A stretch of DNA of 64,000 bases, from NCBI GenBank assembly GCA_900469965.1, contig UBZP01000001.1, positions 248,001 to 312,000 on the forward strand, in the 5' to 3' direction. The notes under the pieces are model-generated. The model was not told where the DNA came from. It ran no database searches and saw only the letters and a program-made list of their open reading frames with translations. Of the stretch, positions 44,809 through 54,599 are shown one piece after another; position 1 is the first letter of the stretch, and every line of letters begins with the position of its first letter. The stretch is from Hyphomicrobiales bacterium. Its GTDB lineage: Bacteria > Pseudomonadota > Alphaproteobacteria > Rhizobiales > Rhizobiaceae. A program made the position numbers and the translations under genes.

Positions 44809-45768
44809 TCAGTAGCCGGCGGCGCGGTCGACGACGTGCTCCAGCGGCTGGCCGGCTTCGACGCGGGCCATCTGGCGCTCGACATGGGCGAACAGGGCGC
44901 CGACATCGGATGCGGCGGCCGCATGCGGCGTGACAAAGATCTTCTCGTGGGTCCAGAGCGGGCTTTGCAGCGGCAGCGGCTCCGTCTCGAAGACGTCGAG
45001 CGAGGCGCCGGCCAGGACGCCACGATCGAGTGCTGCCAGCACGTCCGCCTCGACCTGGCTGCCGCCGCGGCCGGCATTGACGAAGACCGGCCCGCCGAGG
45101 GCTCCCCTGCGGCGAAGCCGCGCGAACAGGGCAGCGTTGAAAAGACCGCGCGTTTCGGCGGTCAGCGGCAGCAGTCCGACCAGGATGTCGGTGCGGGCCA
45201 GGAATGCGTCGAGCCCGGCCGTGTCGAAGGTCTCGATGCCTTCGATCTCCTTCTTGCGCCGCGACCAGCCGATGACGTCGAAGCCCATGATCTTGAGCTT
45301 GCGCGCCGCATCCTGGCCGAGCACGCCCATGCCCATGATGCCGACCGTCACCTCGGCCGCCTCCGGCTGGGCCAGCTCGTGCCAGAAGCGCTTGCGGTTC
45401 TGCGCCTCGTAGGCCTTGAACTGGCGCAGGTGCAGCAGGCACTGCATGACGATCCATTCGCTCATCCGGTTCGTCAGCGTCGGGTCGACGAAGCGGACGA
45501 CCGGAACATCCGGCAGACCCGGCAGGGTCATGACATGATCGACGCCGGCGCCGCCGGAAAAGACCACCTTGAGGTTGGAAGCCCGGGTGAAGAGATCGGC
45601 CGAGGGCCGCCAGACGACGGCATAGTCGATCCCGGAAAGATCGCGGCTGCGATGGGCCGGAAGCGCCAGGTCGATCACCTCCCGGCCGGCGAACGCTCCC
45701 TTGAGCGCGGCGGATACCTGCTCCCGGTCGAATTTCAGATCGAGGATGACGGGGCTCTTCTTCTGCAC
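44809..45768 (-). CDS. ghrA: GhrA-like glyoxylate/hydroxypyruvate reductase
   Basis: A 319-residue D-2-hydroxyacid dehydrogenase. The NAD(P)-binding GMGVLGQDAARKL is near residue 146; catalytic Arg is in VNAGRGG, Glu in FETEPLP and His in VTPHAA. It reduces glyoxylate and hydroxypyruvate with NADPH. The GTG start has an AGGTAG site upstream. It begins 13 bp after the yejF stop, so it is probably the last gene of the yej operon. Confidence 0.88.
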   Translation of the reverse strand: MQKKSPVILDLKFDREQVSAALKGAFAGREVIDLALPAHRSRDLSGIDYAVVWRPSADLFTRASNLKVVFSGGAGVDHVMTLPGLPDVPVVRFVDPTLTNRMSEWIVMQCLLHLRQFKAYEAQNRKRFWHELAQPEAAEVTVGIMGMGVLGQDAARKLKIMGFDVIGWSRRKKEIEGIETFDTAGLDAFLARTDILVGLLPLTAETRGLFNAALFARLRRRGALGGPVFVNAGRGGSQVEADVLAALDRGVLAGASLDVFETEPLPLQSPLWTHEKIFVTPHAAAASDVGALFAHVERQMARVEAGQPLEHVVDRAAGY

Positions 45769-45781
45769 GTTGCGCTACCTG

Positions 45782-47434
45782 CTATTGGCGGATCACGTCG
45801 GACTTCACGGCCGCAAGGTCGAAGGCAGCGGCCATCAGCGCCTTCGTATACGGCATTTCCGGGGCTTCGATGATGCGCTCCGCCGGTCCCTTCTCGACCA
45901 CCTTGCCGGCGCGCATGACGATGATCTCGTTTGCCAGCGCGCGCACGACCTTCAGGTCATGACTGATGAAGAGATAGGCGAGATTGTGTTTTGCCTGCAG
46001 GTCGCGCAGGAGGTCCACCACCTGGGCCTGCACGCTCATGTCGAGCGCCGAGGTCGGCTCGTCCAGCATGACGAATTCGGGCTTCAGCACCATGGCGCGG
46101 GCAATCGCGATGCGCTGGCGCTGGCCGCCGGAGAATTCGTGCGGGTAGCGCCAGCGGGTGGTCGCGTCGAGGCCGGTCTCCTCCAGGGCTGCGGCGACGC
46201 GGCGGTCGCGCTCGTCGGCCGAAAGCGCCGGTTCGTGGATCGCGAGTCCCTCGCCGACGATGTCTGCGACGGACATCCGCGGCGACAGCGAGCCGTAGGG
46301 GTCCTGGAAGACGATCTGCATGCGGTTCCTGAGCGGCCGCATCTCGCGGAAGGAATAGTCGGCGATGTCCTTGCCGACGAAGGCGATCCTGCCCTTCGAG
46401 GCGATCAGTCGCGTCAGCGCCAGGCCGAGCGTCGTCTTGCCGGAGCCGGATTCGCCGACGACGCCCAGCGTGTGGCCGGCGCGGAGCCTGAGATCGATGC
46501 CGTCGACCGCCTTCACATGGTCGACGACCTTGCGCATGAACCCGGCCTTGATCGGGAACCAGACCCTGACATCGTCGGCTTCCATGATGACGGGCTTGCC
46601 GTCGTCGGCCGGCAACGGCTTGCCGCGCGGTTCGGAGGCGAGCAGGTGGCGGGTGTAGTCGTGCTGCGGATCGGTGAAGATCGCCTCGACCGGGCCGCTT
46701 TCGACGATCCTGCCCTTGGTCATCACGCAGACCCGGTCGGCGAATTTGCGCACGATGCCGAGGTCGTGGGTGATGAAGAGCATGGACATGCCGTGCTGGT
46801 CCTTGAGCTGCTTCAGAAGCTCGAGGATCTGCGCCTGGACCGTGACGTCGAGCGCTGTCGTCGGCTCGTCGGCGATCAGGAGCTCGGGCCTGTTGGCGAG
46901 CGCCATGGCGATCATGACGCGCTGACGCTGGCCGCCGGAAAGCTCGTGCGGATAGGCCGAAAGCCGCTTCTCCGGCTCGCGGATGCCGACCTGGTTCAGG
47001 AGCTCCAGCGTGCGCGTGCGCGCCGCCGCCCCCTTGATGTTCTGGTGCAGCTCGAGGATCTCGCCGATCTGCCGCTCGATCGGATGCAGCGGATTGAGCG
47101 AGGTCATCGGCTCCTGGAAGATCATCGTGATGTCGTTGCCGCGCACCCGGCGCAGCTCCGCCTCCGATGCGTTCATCAGGTCCTGGCCCTTGAAATGCAC
47201 CGAGCCGGAGGGATGGCTTGCGGCCGGATAGGGCAGGAGCTTCAGCACCGAATTGGCGGTCACCGACTTTCCCGACCCGGATTCGCCCACGAGCGCCACC
47301 ACCTCGCCCCGGCCGATCTCGAAGGAGACGTGGTCGACGGCGACCGATGTCTTGCCGCCCTGGTGGAAGGCGACCGACAGATCCTCGACCTTGAGGATCG
47401 GCTCGCTTTTCTTCTCGTTCATGGCAGCGCTCAC
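45782..47434 (-). CDS. yejF: YejF, double ATPase of the oligopeptide/microcin C importer
   Basis: A 550-residue protein with two full ABC domains: Walker A GESGSGKS and GESGSGKT, signatures LSGGQRQR and FSGGQRQR, and Walker [13 protein letters not shown] and [12 protein letters not shown]. Both sites look catalytic. It energises YejB/YejE. The GTG start at 47434 overlaps the yejE stop (GTGA) and has GAGGAAG 8 bp upstream; ATG 47422 is a poorer choice. Confidence 0.93.
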   Translation of the reverse strand: MSAAMNEKKSEPILKVEDLSVAFHQGGKTSVAVDHVSFEIGRGEVVALVGESGSGKSVTANSVLKLLPYPAASHPSGSVHFKGQDLMNASEAELRRVRGNDITMIFQEPMTSLNPLHPIERQIGEILELHQNIKGAAARTRTLELLNQVGIREPEKRLSAYPHELSGGQRQRVMIAMALANRPELLIADEPTTALDVTVQAQILELLKQLKDQHGMSMLFITHDLGIVRKFADRVCVMTKGRIVESGPVEAIFTDPQHDYTRHLLASEPRGKPLPADDGKPVIMEADDVRVWFPIKAGFMRKVVDHVKAVDGIDLRLRAGHTLGVVGESGSGKTTLGLALTRLIASKGRIAFVGKDIADYSFREMRPLRNRMQIVFQDPYGSLSPRMSVADIVGEGLAIHEPALSADERDRRVAAALEETGLDATTRWRYPHEFSGGQRQRIAIARAMVLKPEFVMLDEPTSALDMSVQAQVVDLLRDLQAKHNLAYLFISHDLKVVRALANEIIVMRAGKVVEKGPAERIIEAPEMPYTKALMAAAFDLAAVKSDVIRQ

Positions 47435-48579
47435 CGGAAGGTCTTCCTCGGATCGAAGGCATCGCGGGTCGCCTCGCCGACGAAGATCAGGAGCGACAGC
47501 ATCAGCGACATGATGACGAAGGCGGTCAGGCCGAGCCAGGGCGCCTGCAGATTCTGCTTGCCCTGGGCGATCAGTTCGCCCAACGACGGCGAGCCGGGCG
47601 GCATGCCGAAGCCCAGGAAGTCGAGCGAGGTCAGGGTCGTGATCGAGCCGGACAGGATGAAGGGCAGGAAGGTCAGGGTGGCGACCATGGCGTTCGGCAG
47701 CAGGTGCCGCACCATGATGGTGCCGTTGCCGACGCCGAGGGCGCGCGCGGCATTGACGTATTCGAAATTGCGCGCCCGCAGGAATTCCGCGCGCACCACG
47801 CCGACGAAGCCGACCCAGGAAAACAAAAGCATGATCGAGAGCAGGATCCAGAAGCCGGGCGGCAGGATCGCCGAGATGATCAGCAGGATGTAGAGCACCG
47901 GCATCGACGACCAGATCTCGATGAAGCGCTGCATCAAAAGATCGGTCCAGCCGCCGAAATAGCCCTGCACGGCCCCGGCGGAGACGCCGACGACGGCGGA
48001 GGCGATCGTCAGCGCCAGCCCGAACAGGACCGAGATGCGGAAGCCGTAGATGACGCGGGCGAGCACGTCGCGGGCCTGGTCGTCGGTGCCGAGCCAGTTG
48101 AGGTTGCCCAGCGTGCAGTTGCGATCGGCCGCACCGTTCGGATAGCCCGCGCAGCGCTGCTCCTCGCCCATCAGCCAGAACGGTTTCGTCGGCGCGGAAT
48201 GGGGGATGTTGGAATTGACGGTGCGGTAGGAATAGCGGATCGGCGGCCAGATCATCCAGCCGTTCGCCTCGATCTCGTCGCGGATGAAATCCGACTTGTA
48301 GTCGGTCTCGGCAAGGAAGCCGCCGAACTTCTCCTCCGGGTAATTCACCAGCACCGGAAACAGGATCTCGCCCTTGTAGGAGGCGATCACCGGCCGGTCG
48401 TTGGCGACGAATTCGGCGCAGAGACTGATGCCGAAGAGGACGAGGAAGATCCAGAGCGACCAGTAGCCACGGCGGTTGGCGCGAAAATTCTCCCAGCGCC
48501 TCTTGTTGGTCGGCGACAGCAGGCCGCGCCGCGGCGGTTCGGTCGGAAGCGCCTTGCGGGTATCGGGGACGGCCGCCAT
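47431..48579 (-). CDS. yejE: YejE, permease of the oligopeptide/microcin C importer
   Basis: A 382-residue OppC-type permease. It has a cytoplasmic N-terminal tail NKRRWENFRANRRGYWSLW split by the first helix, a large periplasmic loop, and the EAA loop with ARALGVGNGTIMVRHLLPNA. It forms the channel with YejB. Its ATG overlaps the yejB stop by one base (TGATG). Confidence 0.94.
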   Translation of the reverse strand: MAAVPDTRKALPTEPPRRGLLSPTNKRRWENFRANRRGYWSLWIFLVLFGISLCAEFVANDRPVIASYKGEILFPVLVNYPEEKFGGFLAETDYKSDFIRDEIEANGWMIWPPIRYSYRTVNSNIPHSAPTKPFWLMGEEQRCAGYPNGAADRNCTLGNLNWLGTDDQARDVLARVIYGFRISVLFGLALTIASAVVGVSAGAVQGYFGGWTDLLMQRFIEIWSSMPVLYILLIISAILPPGFWILLSIMLLFSWVGFVGVVRAEFLRARNFEYVNAARALGVGNGTIMVRHLLPNAMVATLTFLPFILSGSITTLTSLDFLGFGMPPGSPSLGELIAQGKQNLQAPWLGLTAFVIMSLMLSLLIFVGEATRDAFDPRKTFR

Positions 48580-49661
48580 CAGACGTCCCTCCGCTCGAAG
48601 TCGATGCGCGGGTCGACCCAGGTGTAGATGAGGTCGGAGATCAGGCTGACGACCAGGCCCATCAGCGAGAAGATGTAGAGGGTGGCAAAGACGATCGGAT
48701 AGTCGCGGCGGACGACGGCGTCATAGCCGAGACGCCCGAGGCCATCGAGCGAGAAGATGTATTCGATCAGAAGCGAGCCGGTGAAGAAGGCCGAGATGAA
48801 GGCGCCGGGGAAGCCGGCGATGATGATCAGCATGGCGTTGCGGAACACGTGGCCGTAGAGCACCTGCCGCTCCGTCAGCCCCTTGGCGCGGGCGGTGACG
48901 ACATACTGCTTCTTGATCTCGTCGATGAAGGAGTTCTTCGTCAAAAGCGTCGTGGTGGCGAAGGCCGAAAGCAGCAGCGTGATCAGCGGCAAGGTCATGT
49001 GCCAGAGGTAGTCGAGCGGCTTCTGCCACCAGGGCAGCTGCCAGAAATCGTCGGAGACGATGCCGCGCAACGGGAACCAGTCGAAGAAGGAGCCGCCGGC
49101 GAAGACGACGATCAGCAGGATGCCGAACAGGAAGCTCGGCACCGCATAGCCGACGACGATGATGGCGGAGGTCCACATGTCGAAGGGCGAGCCGTCGGAG
49201 ACCGCCTTCTTGATGCCGAGCGGGATGGAGATCGCGTAGGAGAGGACCAGGATCCACACGCCGAGCGAGATCGACACCGGCATCTTCTCGACGATCAGGT
49301 CGACGACGGAGGTGTTGCGAAAGAAGCTCTCGCCGAAATCGAAGCGGATATAGTTGCCCATCATCGTCAGGAAGCGTTCGAGCGGCGGCTTGTCGAAGCC
49401 GAACTGCTGCTCGAGCTTGGCGATGAATTCGGGGTCCAGGCCGCGCGCGCCGCGATAGCCGGAGGAGGCATCCTGCGAGAAGTCCTGCAGCATGTCGCCG
49501 CCGCCCGACAGGCGGTCGCCGCCACCCTGGCTGGTGAGGTCGGAAATGACCTGCTCGACCGGGCCGCCGGGGGCGAACTGCACCACGATGAAGGAGATCG
49601 CCATGATGCCCACGATCGTCGGGATCATCAGCAGCAGCCGCCGGAGGATATAGGCGCCCAT
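48579..49661 (-). CDS. yejB: YejB, permease of the oligopeptide/microcin C importer
   Basis: A 360-residue OppB-type permease. The family N terminus MGAYILRRLLLMIPTIVGI and the EAA-loop ARAKGLTERQVLYGHVFRNA are clear. A YejB-typical insertion (about 45-75) with DRLSGGGDMLQ and the RGLDPEFIAKLE segment separates it from ordinary DppB. yejA lies 150 bp upstream on the same strand. Confidence 0.94.
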   Translation of the reverse strand: MGAYILRRLLLMIPTIVGIMAISFIVVQFAPGGPVEQVISDLTSQGGGDRLSGGGDMLQDFSQDASSGYRGARGLDPEFIAKLEQQFGFDKPPLERFLTMMGNYIRFDFGESFFRNTSVVDLIVEKMPVSISLGVWILVLSYAISIPLGIKKAVSDGSPFDMWTSAIIVVGYAVPSFLFGILLIVVFAGGSFFDWFPLRGIVSDDFWQLPWWQKPLDYLWHMTLPLITLLLSAFATTTLLTKNSFIDEIKKQYVVTARAKGLTERQVLYGHVFRNAMLIIIAGFPGAFISAFFTGSLLIEYIFSLDGLGRLGYDAVVRRDYPIVFATLYIFSLMGLVVSLISDLIYTWVDPRIDFERRDV

Positions 49662-49811
49662 CAGCCCCGCCCCCGCTCGTCTGCGGATGCCACGCCGCGT
49701 CCTGTCGCCCTGTCAGCTGTCAAAACCGCCCGATCCCCGATTCTCGTCCCGCTGTCCGCGGTGATTCGTGTTTGCGTCATTTGGGGCGCCGGAGCGCCCC
49801 AATGCAAGCGC

Positions 49812-51665
49812 TCAGTCCTGCTTGACCTCGGTCGACCACCAGGCGTCGGGGAAGCCGAGGCCATAGGTGGGCAATTCTGCCGGCCGGGTGATCCGGTTCC
49901 AGTAGGCGATCGGCGCCGCCATGCGATAGTACATCGGAATCACATAGTGATGAGCCAGCAGCACCCGGTCCAGCGCCTTCGTGGCAGCGACGAGCTCCTC
50001 CCGGTCCTTGGCGAAGACGACGCGCTTGATGAGCGCATCGATCGCCGGATCGGCGATGCCGGCATAGTTCTTCGAGCCTTCCCGCGCCACCGAGGTCGAG
50101 CCCCAATAGTCGCTCTGCTCGTTGCCGGGATGCAGGGTCTGGCCCCAGACGATCCAGGTCATGTCGTAGTCGAAGGCGCGGGTGCGATTGGTGTACTGCG
50201 ACGGATCGACGGTGCGCACGCGCGCATTGATGCCGATGCGCTTGAGGTTGTTGGCGTAGGGCACGGCGACACGCTCGAGCGTCGGGCTCGACAGCAGGAT
50301 CTCGAAGGAGAGCGGCTGACCGCTATCGGCCTTCACCATCCGGTTGCCCTTCAGCACGTAGCCGGCGTCCTTCAGGAGGGCGACCGCCTTGCGCAGGTTC
50401 TCGCGCTGCCTGCCCGGATCGCCGCCGACCGGATTTTCGAAGGGCTCGGTAAAGACGCTCGGCGGCAGCAGATCCCTGTACTCGTTCAGGATTTCCAGCT
50501 CCTTGCCCTCGGGCAGGCCGGAGGAGGCCAGCTCGGTCCCGAAGAAGAAGCTGTTGACCCGCTTGTACTGCTCGTAGAAGACGGTCTTGTTCAGCTCCTC
50601 GAAATCGAAGGCATAGCCCAGAGCCTCGCGCACGCGCTCGTCCTTGAACATCTCCTTGCGCATGTTCGGAACCATGGCCTGCATGATGCCGGTGGCGCGA
50701 TAGGGGTTTTCGATCTCCTCGCGTTTGACGCGGCCGTCCTTGACGGCGGGGAAGTCATAGCCCGTCGCCCAGCGGCTCGCCTGGTTCTCGAACCAGTAGT
50801 CGACATTGCCGGCGCGAAAGGCCTCGAACTCGACGTTGCGGTCGCCGAAGAAGGAATATTCGATCCGGCCGAAATTGTTCTGGCCGACGTTGACGTTGAG
50901 GTCCTTGCCCCAATAGTCGTCGCGCAGCTCGTAGGTGATCGTCGCGCCCGGCGAGAAGGCGGCGATCCTGTAGGGGCCGGAGCCCATCACCGGCTCGAGC
51001 GTTGTGCGGGAGATGTCGCGCTGCTTGCCGGCGGCGTCCTTGCCCTCCCACCAGTGCTTCGGCACGACCGGGAACTGGCCGAGGATCTGCGGCAGCTCGC
51101 GATTGTTCTTCTCGTCGAAACGGAAGGTGACGTCGCGCTCGCCGGACTTCTCCGCCGAGACGACGTGCTGGTAGTAGTTGGTGTAGAGCGGATTGTGCTC
51201 GATCACCTTCTCGAAGGAGAAGATCACATCCTCCGGCGTCACCGGCTGGCCGTCCGCCCATTTCGCCTCCGGGCGCAGGCGAAAGGTCGCAGACGAGATG
51301 TCGTCGGGATAGGAAACACCCTCCGCCAGCAGGCCGTAGGAGGTGGTGACCTCGTCTTCGGAGGATTTCATCAGCGTGTCGAAGACCAGGGAGACGCCGA
51401 CCGCCGCCTCACCCTTGGCGAGCAGCGGGTTGAAGGTGTCGAACGTGCCGGCATCGGACAGCCGGAGCGTGCCGCCCTTCGGCGCCTTCGGGTTGACGTA
51501 GTCGAAATGCGCAAAGCCGGGCCGGTACTTCAGATCGCCGACCGTGGAAATGCCGATCCGCCATTCGGGGGCCGTCTCTTCGGCGCTTGCGGGGGCGAAC
51601 AGCGAAGACGCAGCCGCCGCGGCAAGGATGAGCCCAACGAATTTTGCGGATCTGCGTAACTTCAT
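49812..51665 (-). CDS. yejA: YejA, periplasmic oligopeptide/microcin C-binding protein
   Basis: A 617-residue SBP_bac_5 family protein with a signal peptide (about 1-28, ending ASA). The YejA-like opening GDLKYRPGFAHFDYVNPKAP and the WADGQPVTPEDVIFSFEKV segment typical of Opp-like proteins are visible. It captures peptides (and peptide-like antibiotics) for YejBEF. It is the first gene of yejABEF-ghrA; its promoter region is shared with the divergent mepA gap. Confidence 0.94.
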   Translation of the reverse strand: MKLRRSAKFVGLILAAAAASSLFAPASAEETAPEWRIGISTVGDLKYRPGFAHFDYVNPKAPKGGTLRLSDAGTFDTFNPLLAKGEAAVGVSLVFDTLMKSSEDEVTTSYGLLAEGVSYPDDISSATFRLRPEAKWADGQPVTPEDVIFSFEKVIEHNPLYTNYYQHVVSAEKSGERDVTFRFDEKNNRELPQILGQFPVVPKHWWEGKDAAGKQRDISRTTLEPVMGSGPYRIAAFSPGATITYELRDDYWGKDLNVNVGQNNFGRIEYSFFGDRNVEFEAFRAGNVDYWFENQASRWATGYDFPAVKDGRVKREEIENPYRATGIMQAMVPNMRKEMFKDERVREALGYAFDFEELNKTVFYEQYKRVNSFFFGTELASSGLPEGKELEILNEYRDLLPPSVFTEPFENPVGGDPGRQRENLRKAVALLKDAGYVLKGNRMVKADSGQPLSFEILLSSPTLERVAVPYANNLKRIGINARVRTVDPSQYTNRTRAFDYDMTWIVWGQTLHPGNEQSDYWGSTSVAREGSKNYAGIADPAIDALIKRVVFAKDREELVAATKALDRVLLAHHYVIPMYYRMAAPIAYWNRITRPAELPTYGLGFPDAWWSTEVKQD

Positions 51666-51857
51666 GCCAAGCCCCTTGTCCTTGTTCGTTGCTGTCGTCT
51701 GCCGGAAAGATTAGACGAATTCCGGGCAAAGGACACAAGCCGCCATGAAAGCGGCGATTTTTTGCGGCCCCCTCCCGACTCACAAATCCATTTCCGCGAA
51801 AGCGCGTCGTGCTATTTCGCAACGAACGAAAACACGCAATCGATTCCGGACAGCCCG

Positions 51858-52907
51858 ATGTCTTCCATGCTCATGACGCTCCTCTCCCGCCTCGGCGCCG
51901 CGGCCGCGCTGCTCGCCGCCGTCGCCGCTCCGCTGCATGCGGAGGAGCGGCCGGCCAAGGAACTGTTCGGCGCAAAGACGCTGCCCACGGTGATGCAGCC
52001 GCAGGCCTATGGTTCCTATGCCAAGGGCTGCATCGGCGGCGCCGTGGCCATCCCGACGGACGGGCCGGCCTGGCAGGCGATGCGGCTGTCGCGCAACCGG
52101 CGCTGGGGCCATCCGCAGATGATCGCCCTTCTGGAGCAGTTCTCGCAGGATGCGCAAAAGCTCGGCTGGCCGGGACTGCTGCTCGGCGACATCTCGCAGC
52201 CGCGCGGCGGTCCGATGCTCTCAGGCCACGCCTCGCACCAGATGGGGCTCGACGCCGACATCTGGTTCACGCCGATGCCGGACCACCGGATGAGCGCCCA
52301 GGAACGCGAACAGCTGCCCTTCACCTCCATGCTCGACAAGAGCAAGTTCCTGACGGTCGATTCCCGCCGCTGGACTGCGACGCATGCCCGCCTCGTGATG
52401 AAGGCCGCCAGCTATCCGCAGGTCGAGCGAGTCTTCGTCAATCCGGCGATCAAGAAGAAGCTTTGCGACACCTGGCAGGGCGACCGCTCCCTGCTCGGCA
52501 AGGTGCGCCCGATCTACGGCCACGACGAGCACTTCCACATCCGCATCAAATGCCCGGCGGGGTCGAGCAACTGCAAGGGCCAGGCTGCTGTGCCGGCCGG
52601 CGACGGCTGCGACAAGTCGCTCGCCTGGTGGTTCACCAAGGAGCCCTGGGCGAAGCCGAAGCCGAGCCCGAAGCCGGTGAAGCCGCGCTACGTCAAACTC
52701 TCGGACCTGCCGAAGTCCTGCGCGGCGGTGCTGGCGGGACCCGCGCCGTCCTCCGAGCAGGCGGTCACCTATGGCGGCGGTGCGGCGATGGCCTTTGCAG
52801 CGCCGCCCGCGGCCGACGACGGGATCGCCGCGGTGATCGCCGCCGATGGCGGTGCAGAGCCGGCAGGCGTCGTCCCCGTCCCCCTGCCGCGGCCCTCGCT
52901 GCAGTGA
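51858..52907 (+). CDS. mepA: MepA, penicillin-insensitive murein endopeptidase
   Basis: A 349-residue M74 LAS-type metalloendopeptidase. Signal peptide about 1-26 (ending LHA). Zinc ligands fit SGHASHQMGLDADIW and HDEHFHIRIKCP. It cuts D-Ala-meso-DAP cross-links in the periplasm. The C terminus adds a linker KPKPSPKPVKPRY and a tail of about 90 residues not needed for the fold. The ATG at 51858 was chosen because the upstream in-frame part lacks signal-peptide character. Confidence 0.92.
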   Translation: MSSMLMTLLSRLGAAAALLAAVAAPLHAEERPAKELFGAKTLPTVMQPQAYGSYAKGCIGGAVAIPTDGPAWQAMRLSRNRRWGHPQMIALLEQFSQDAQKLGWPGLLLGDISQPRGGPMLSGHASHQMGLDADIWFTPMPDHRMSAQEREQLPFTSMLDKSKFLTVDSRRWTATHARLVMKAASYPQVERVFVNPAIKKKLCDTWQGDRSLLGKVRPIYGHDEHFHIRIKCPAGSSNCKGQAAVPAGDGCDKSLAWWFTKEPWAKPKPSPKPVKPRYVKLSDLPKSCAAVLAGPAPSSEQAVTYGGGAAMAFAAPPAADDGIAAVIAADGGAEPAGVVPVPLPRPSLQ

Positions 52908-53012
52908 GGCTGCTTGCGGCGTCGAAAGCGGCTTTTCATGCAGGGCGCCCTGCTGTACACAGCGTCTAATCGATTTAAACCGACGACCATGCTGCTTGAG
53001 GTGACCGCGTCC

Positions 53013-53387
53013 ATGCCGCTTCCGAAGACCATCGCGCTCATTGCCCACGACGAGAAGAAGGACGAGATGGCGGAATTCGCCAGGCGGAACGAGGCTGCCC
53101 TGAAGCCCTGCAGGATCTTCGCCACCGGCACCACCGGCGCCCGGGTGCAGGCGGCCTGCCCGCACCTCGACGTGACGCCGCTGAAGAGCGGGCCGCTCGG
53201 CGGTGACCAGCAGATCGGCGCGCTGATCGCCACCGGCGAGGTCGACATGCTGGTGTTCTTCGTCGACCCGCTGACGGCCATGCCGCACGACGTCGACGTC
53301 AAGGCCCTGATGCGGCTTGCGATCGTCTACGACATCCCGATGGCGCTCAATCTCGCAACCGCCGAGCGGCTGGTTGCGGGCGGCTGA
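53013..53387 (+). CDS. mgsA: Methylglyoxal synthase
   Basis: A 124-residue MgsA. Substrate-binding motifs GTTGARVQ and [12 protein letters not shown] are intact, and the catalytic aspartate lies in MLVFFVDPL. It converts dihydroxyacetone phosphate to methylglyoxal, a phosphate-starvation bypass of lower glycolysis. The start [13 protein letters not shown] is a usual MgsA opening; an in-frame ATG at 52989 would add 8 residues. glk follows after 69 bp. Confidence 0.93.
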   Translation: MPLPKTIALIAHDEKKDEMAEFARRNEAALKPCRIFATGTTGARVQAACPHLDVTPLKSGPLGGDQQIGALIATGEVDMLVFFVDPLTAMPHDVDVKALMRLAIVYDIPMALNLATAERLVAGG

Positions 53388-53456
53388 CAACAGTGGCAAA
53401 AGCCTTCGGGTGAGATTCAAATCGCGGCCTGCGGGCCGGCGGGAAAACGAGACATC

Positions 53457-54482
53457 ATGGTAAAGTCGACCCACGGCGAGAACGCCCTGCCCTTTCCCAT
53501 CCTGATCGGCGACATTGGCGGCACCAATGCCCGCTTCGCACTGCTGCTCGACGCCTTCGCCCCGCCGAAGGAATTCCCGATCGTCCAGACGGCGCAGTTC
53601 GAGACCATCGACGAGGCGCTGCAGCGCTCGATCCTCGACAAGAGCTCGGTCCAGCCGCGTTCGGCCATCCTGGCGCTCGCGGGCCCGATCCAGGGCAACG
53701 AGGTGCCGCTGACGAACTGCGACTGGGTCGTCCGCCCGCACGACATGATCGCCAATCTCGGGCTGGAAGACGTGTTGCTCGTCAACGATTTCGAAGCCCA
53801 GGCTTTGGCAGTCGCCGCGCTTTCCGACGGCGACCGCGAGCAGATCGGCGGCGGGGTGGAGAATTTCACGGCATCCCGCGCCGTGCTCGGCCCCGGCACA
53901 GGCCTGGGCGTGGCCGGGCTCGTGCATGCCATGCACACCTGGATCCCCGTTCCCGGCGAAGGCGGCCATATCGACATCGGGCCGCGCAGCGAGCGCGACT
54001 ACCAGATCTGGCCGTTCCTCGAGCCGATCGAGGGCCGCATGTCCGCCGAGCAGGTGATCTGCGGGCGGGGCATCATGAACATCTACCGCGCGATCTGCGC
54101 AGCCGAACGCCGCGACGCCACGCTGGACACGCCGGCTGCCGTCACCGGCGCCGCACTGTCGAAGTCCGACCCGGACGCCATCGAGACGGTGTCGCTGTTT
54201 TCGACCTATCTCGGGCGCGTGGCCGGCGACATCGCCATGATCTTCATGGCCAAGGGCGGCGTCTATCTCTCCGGCGGCATCTCGCAGAAGATCCTGCCGG
54301 CGCTGCGGGGGCCCGAATTCCGGGCCGGGTTCGAGGACAAGGCCCCGCACACGGAAATGCTGCGCGAGATGCCCACCTTCGTGGTCACGCATCCGATGGC
54401 CGCACTCGCCGGGCTCGCCGCCTTTGCCCGCATGCCCGACCGCTTTGGCGTGGCAAGCGAAGGACGCCGCTGGAAGAGGTAG
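53457..54482 (+). CDS. glk: Glucokinase
   Basis: A 341-residue ROK-unrelated Glk-family (E. coli type) glucokinase. The ATP-binding [12 protein letters not shown] is at about 18-29; LTNCDWVV and [10 protein letters not shown] follow, then [10 protein letters not shown] and [10 protein letters not shown]. It phosphorylates glucose with ATP. The ATG at 53457 leaves a family-typical N terminus. The neighbours mgsA and the ABC exporter are on the same strand. Confidence 0.95.
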   Translation: MVKSTHGENALPFPILIGDIGGTNARFALLLDAFAPPKEFPIVQTAQFETIDEALQRSILDKSSVQPRSAILALAGPIQGNEVPLTNCDWVVRPHDMIANLGLEDVLLVNDFEAQALAVAALSDGDREQIGGGVENFTASRAVLGPGTGLGVAGLVHAMHTWIPVPGEGGHIDIGPRSERDYQIWPFLEPIEGRMSAEQVICGRGIMNIYRAICAAERRDATLDTPAAVTGAALSKSDPDAIETVSLFSTYLGRVAGDIAMIFMAKGGVYLSGGISQKILPALRGPEFRAGFEDKAPHTEMLREMPTFVVTHPMAALAGLAAFARMPDRFGVASEGRRWKR

Positions 54483-54599
54483 AGGCTCGCACGTCCTCAA
54501 CGCCAGACTCGCCAAACGCGACGCAACGCACTATAGAGCGCCGCAACAGGCGTCCCGGATGCCAAGGGCGCCGAACGCCGCTGCAGGAAAGATGGGTTA

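Noticed and set aside
48849-51659. A 936-residue open frame antisense to yejB and yejA
   Set aside because: It spans the 3' end of one gene and nearly all of another and has no domain. It is a GC-driven shadow.
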